A DNA stretch of 64,000 bases, taken from Gemmatimonadota bacterium (GTDB lineage Bacteria; Gemmatimonadota; Gemmatimonadetes; Gemmatimonadales; GWC2-71-9). The notes below the pieces were generated by a model. It saw only the letters and a list, made by a program, of their open reading frames with translations. It was not told the origin of the DNA and searched no databases. Below are positions 61,706 to 64,000 of the stretch, piece after piece; position 1 is the stretch's first letter; each line of letters starts with the position of its first letter. A program made the position numbers and the translations under genes. Where the stretch lies: the NCBI GenBank assembly GCA_009692115.1, contig SHZU01000001.1:1-64000 (forward strand). Reading direction: 5' to 3'.

Positions 61706-62983
61706 CTAGCCGCCGGATGGCGACCCCGTCAAGACCACGGAGCCCCCCTTCATCACGAATTTAACCCGCCGAAGGGCCGCGACCGCCTGGGTGGGGTCGC
61801 CGTCGACGGCAATCAGGTCGGCTAGGAGGCCGACCGCGACCCGCCCCCGGTCGTCGAGGCCGAGGACCCGGGCGTTGACGCTGGTGGCCGCCTTGAGGGC
61901 CGCCAGCGGGGTCATCCCGTAGTCCACCAGAAGCTCGAGTTCCCGGACGTTATCGCCGTGGGCAAAGACGCCGACGTCGCTCCCGTTACAAATGGTGACC
62001 CCGGCGTCGAGCGCGGCCTTGACACTGGCCCGTTTGGCCTTGATATCGTCCGGTTCGGGGTCGGTCCCCTTCTTCCAGCCCCGATACTGATCGACCGCGT
62101 CCCCGGCCGCCACGGTCGGACAGAGGGCCACCCCGCGCTCGGCCATCAGGCGGAAGACCTCGGGGGTCCCGTCGTCGCCGTGGTCGATAGTGCGCACCCC
62201 GGCAAGGGTGGCGCGCCGCATCCCCTCGGCGGTCGTGGCATGGGCCACGACGAAGCGGCCGCTGGTCCGGGCGGTCTCGACAATCCGGGTCAATTCCTCG
62301 ACCGAGAAGGTCGGGCGGGCCTCGCCCTTGGGGCCCCAGCGATAGTCGGCGTAGACCTTGATCCAGTCGGCGCCTTTCCCGATCTGGCGCCTAACGACCT
62401 TGGTCAGTTCTTCGACCCCGTCGGCTTCTTCGGCTCCCTGGGGAACCTGCCAGCGGGGGTCGAAGCCCTTCGGCGCATAGCTGCCGGTGGCCACGATGGC
62501 CCGGGTGGTGGTGAGGATCCGGGGACCCGGGATGATCCCCTGGTCGACGGCGGCCTGGAGCCCGACGTCGGCGTCATCGGCCCCCTCGGTGCCCAGGTCC
62601 CGGACGGTGGTCCATCCGGCCATCAGGGTTTGCCGGGCGTGGTTGACGGCCCGGGCCACCCGGAGCGCGAGCGGTTCCTTGAGCACTTGGTCGACCCAGG
62701 GCGTCTCGTCGTAGGGATGGAGCAAGAGGTGCGAATGGGCTTCGATCAGCCCTGGCAGCAGGGTCAGGCGAGGCAGCGGGATCCGCTGTCCTCCCGTAAG
62801 GTTCGGTCCGACCGCCACGATCCGCCCGGCCCGCACCGCCACCCGCCAGCCGACGCGGAGCGAGTCGCCGTCGAACACCCGGGCCGGTTCGAGTACGATC
62901 GCGGTGGTATCAGGACGGGCCTGGGCCAGGCCGGTGGCCCAGGTTCCGGCGCCGAGGGCGAGTCCGATCAAGACGCTACGCAT
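61706..62983 (-). CDS. Secreted amidohydrolase of the imidazolonepropionase-like group
   Basis: 425 aa. Signal peptide ([19 protein letters not shown]), then a metal-dependent amidohydrolase: [16 protein letters not shown] (HxH), DWIKVYADY (bridging Lys), VAHATT and IDHGDDG (His ligands), CNGSDVGV (Asp). Similar secreted enzymes act on Xaa-Pro dipeptides or amide-linked substrates. It ends near the DUF1015 start; GGAG lies about 7 nt before the ATG. Confidence 0.88.
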   Translation of the reverse strand: MRSVLIGLALGAGTWATGLAQARPDTTAIVLEPARVFDGDSLRVGWRVAVRAGRIVAVGPNLTGGQRIPLPRLTLLPGLIEAHSHLLLHPYDETPWVDQVLKEPLALRVARAVNHARQTLMAGWTTVRDLGTEGADDADVGLQAAVDQGIIPGPRILTTTRAIVATGSYAPKGFDPRWQVPQGAEEADGVEELTKVVRRQIGKGADWIKVYADYRWGPKGEARPTFSVEELTRIVETARTSGRFVVAHATTAEGMRRATLAGVRTIDHGDDGTPEVFRLMAERGVALCPTVAAGDAVDQYRGWKKGTDPEPDDIKAKRASVKAALDAGVTICNGSDVGVFAHGDNVRELELLVDYGMTPLAALKAATSVNARVLGLDDRGRVAVGLLADLIAVDGDPTQAVAALRRVKFVMKGGSVVLTGSPSGG

Positions 62984-63091
62984 GGCAACTCCTATTAGCC
63001 GATGGAATCGAGCCGTTGGTTCCGGGCGGCCGCCGTGTCGGCGATATCGAGGGCGCGGTTGATGCCGCGATCACGATCAGGGGTCGGATGC

Positions 63092-63979
63092 TCATGGGGC
63101 ACCGTCGTCCGCCACGAGGGCCAACCAGTCGCCGCGGCGACTCAAGGCCAGGCGGCTGATCGAACCGGGCACGGCCAGTGTGGCGACGACGGTCCAGTCC
63201 CCGTCTCCAGTCCGGCGAAACAGGTCCTTGCCCGCCGCCGTCAGCAGGCTTCCATCGGGGAGCCAGACAAAGAAATCGGCGCCGGCCGGTAGCTTGGCAA
63301 TGGGCGTCCGCGCCAAGGTTGCCGGATCGATGTCAACAACCCACCACTCCTTCTCCGCCATCCGGTGAGTGACCGACAGGGCCTTCGACCCCCGCGAGGG
63401 CTGGAGGGCGCGTCCGATGTCGGATAACGCGACCCGTGACTCCCCGGTGGTCAGGTTGGCCAACCGCAGCGTCGACGGCGACCCCAGCACGAACAGCCCG
63501 ACCGTCGTCGGACTGAGCCAGGCCTGGTAGCCGACCGGCTTGATCCGATCGAATAGGAGCCGAGGCGCGCCGCCCTTCAGCGGAAAGGCCCACAGGCGCT
63601 GGGTTGAATCAGCCTCGACCCGGATTACCGCGATGTCGGAAGTTCCTGGAATGACGGTGGCCGAGTACTCGCTTTCGGGCGTGGCGGTAACGGCGACCGT
63701 CTGGCCGGTGGCCAAATCGACCCGGAAGATGTCCGATTGGTCGGTGCCCTTCGGACCGCCCCCGTGAATCGCCGTGTAGAACAGCGACTTCCCATTGGGC
63801 GAGAAGGATGGCTGATTGTCGAAACCCTTCCGATGGGTCAGGTTCTTCGGCGCCCCAACTATCAGCTTCGCGCCCTGGGTCTTGATCGGCACTAAGTAGA
63901 TGTCGGTGGCTGGGGGGGCCTGGGCTCCGGCCGGCCCAGCAACGCCGGCCAAACCAGCGACGAAGAACCATCCGCGCAT
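63092..63979 (-). CDS. Secreted TolB/WD40-like beta-propeller protein
   Basis: 295 aa. Signal peptide (FFVAGLAGVAGPAGAQ) followed by propeller blades of the PD40 type: FDNQPSFSPNGKSLFYTA, QSDIFRVDLATGQTVAVT and similar repeats to the end. Periplasmic; function unknown. Its stop overlaps an ATG (63095) of a 39-codon frame that reaches into the next gene and is not convincing. The gene starts 21 bases from the window edge. Confidence 0.75.
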   Translation of the reverse strand: MRGWFFVAGLAGVAGPAGAQAPPATDIYLVPIKTQGAKLIVGAPKNLTHRKGFDNQPSFSPNGKSLFYTAIHGGGPKGTDQSDIFRVDLATGQTVAVTATPESEYSATVIPGTSDIAVIRVEADSTQRLWAFPLKGGAPRLLFDRIKPVGYQAWLSPTTVGLFVLGSPSTLRLANLTTGESRVALSDIGRALQPSRGSKALSVTHRMAEKEWWVVDIDPATLARTPIAKLPAGADFFVWLPDGSLLTAAGKDLFRRTGDGDWTVVATLAVPGSISRLALSRRGDWLALVADDGAP

Positions 63980-64000
63980 CGTTGCTCACTTTCCGGGAAT

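Noticed and set aside
62996-63095. 39-codon minus-strand frame from ATG 63095, overlapping the propeller gene stop
   Set aside because: It reads into the start of the next gene and has no recognisable features. Another frame there ([20 protein letters not shown]) looks more protein-like but has no start, so I leave the gap unassigned.

Overview
The window reads as one chromosome segment of a high-GC, Gram-negative, aerobic heterotroph. I place it in or near the Gemmatimonadota. This is an inference from gene content (two DUF5916 barrel proteins, plug-only TonB-type proteins, CarboxypepD-like outer-membrane proteins, RCC1/Ig lipoproteins, caa3-type CtaG, cytochrome c system with CcmF); no rRNA is present to confirm it. 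I see no insertion sequence, prophage, integrase or CRISPR array.

Layout. 0-9.4 kb: a desaturase cut by the window edge, two secreted DUF5916 proteins, a TSUP exporter coupled to a secreted serine hydrolase, and a graveyard of gene fragments (SDR, M19 dipeptidase, AraC tail, GT2 glycosyltransferase tail). 9.4-14 kb: a four-gene overlapping cytochrome c maturation block (zinc-ribbon protein, CcmF, CcmH-like, CcmI-like) and two small proteins. 14-17.8 kb: two tRNAs behind a near-consensus promoter, a C-terminally short TonB receptor and small envelope proteins. 17.9-23.1 kb: SURF1, a YkgJ-type protein and the histidine-degradation operon hutC-hutU-hutH, with a TGTA-N2-TACA operator inside the hutC promoter. 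23.1-28.7 kb: tRNA-Arg, a stand-alone alanyl-tRNA editing protein translationally chained to PAP2, SCO1 and CtaG, then copC-copD: a copper/cytochrome oxidase assembly block. 28.7-42 kb: peptide and amino-acid salvage (membrane MutS-like ATPase, D-aminoacylase-type lipoprotein, two APC permeases, two hotdog thioesterases, an XRE-type regulator, gamma-glutamyltransferase, an arginine-deiminase-fold hydrolase, M20 amidohydrolase, aminotransferase). 42-45.8 kb: an overlapping trio of TonB-plug-only protein, secreted trypsin-like protease and FHA-domain membrane protein. 45.8-47.3 kb: galE behind five tRNAs, with a long hairpin inside the tRNA run. 47.3-57 kb: a large Ig/RCC1 surface lipoprotein, a dead PAS gene, heme A synthase, isocitrate dehydrogenase, a yceI gene with an in-frame stop, two sulfurtransferases and an O-antigen-ligase-like protein. 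57-64 kb: SufE, CPBP protease, the DUF1015-serA-serC serine operon, an amidohydrolase and a beta-propeller protein.

Recurring themes. Genes are packed with 4-nt ATGA/GTGA/TTGA overlaps (16 junctions). A group of first genes has a TAnnnT box 6-8 nt before ATG and no Shine-Dalgarno, suggesting leaderless mRNAs. A short CTCGGCACTCGGC repeat recurs at four places, once inside the FHA domain. Several genes are broken in ways that look recent (yceI, PAS) or old (fragments).
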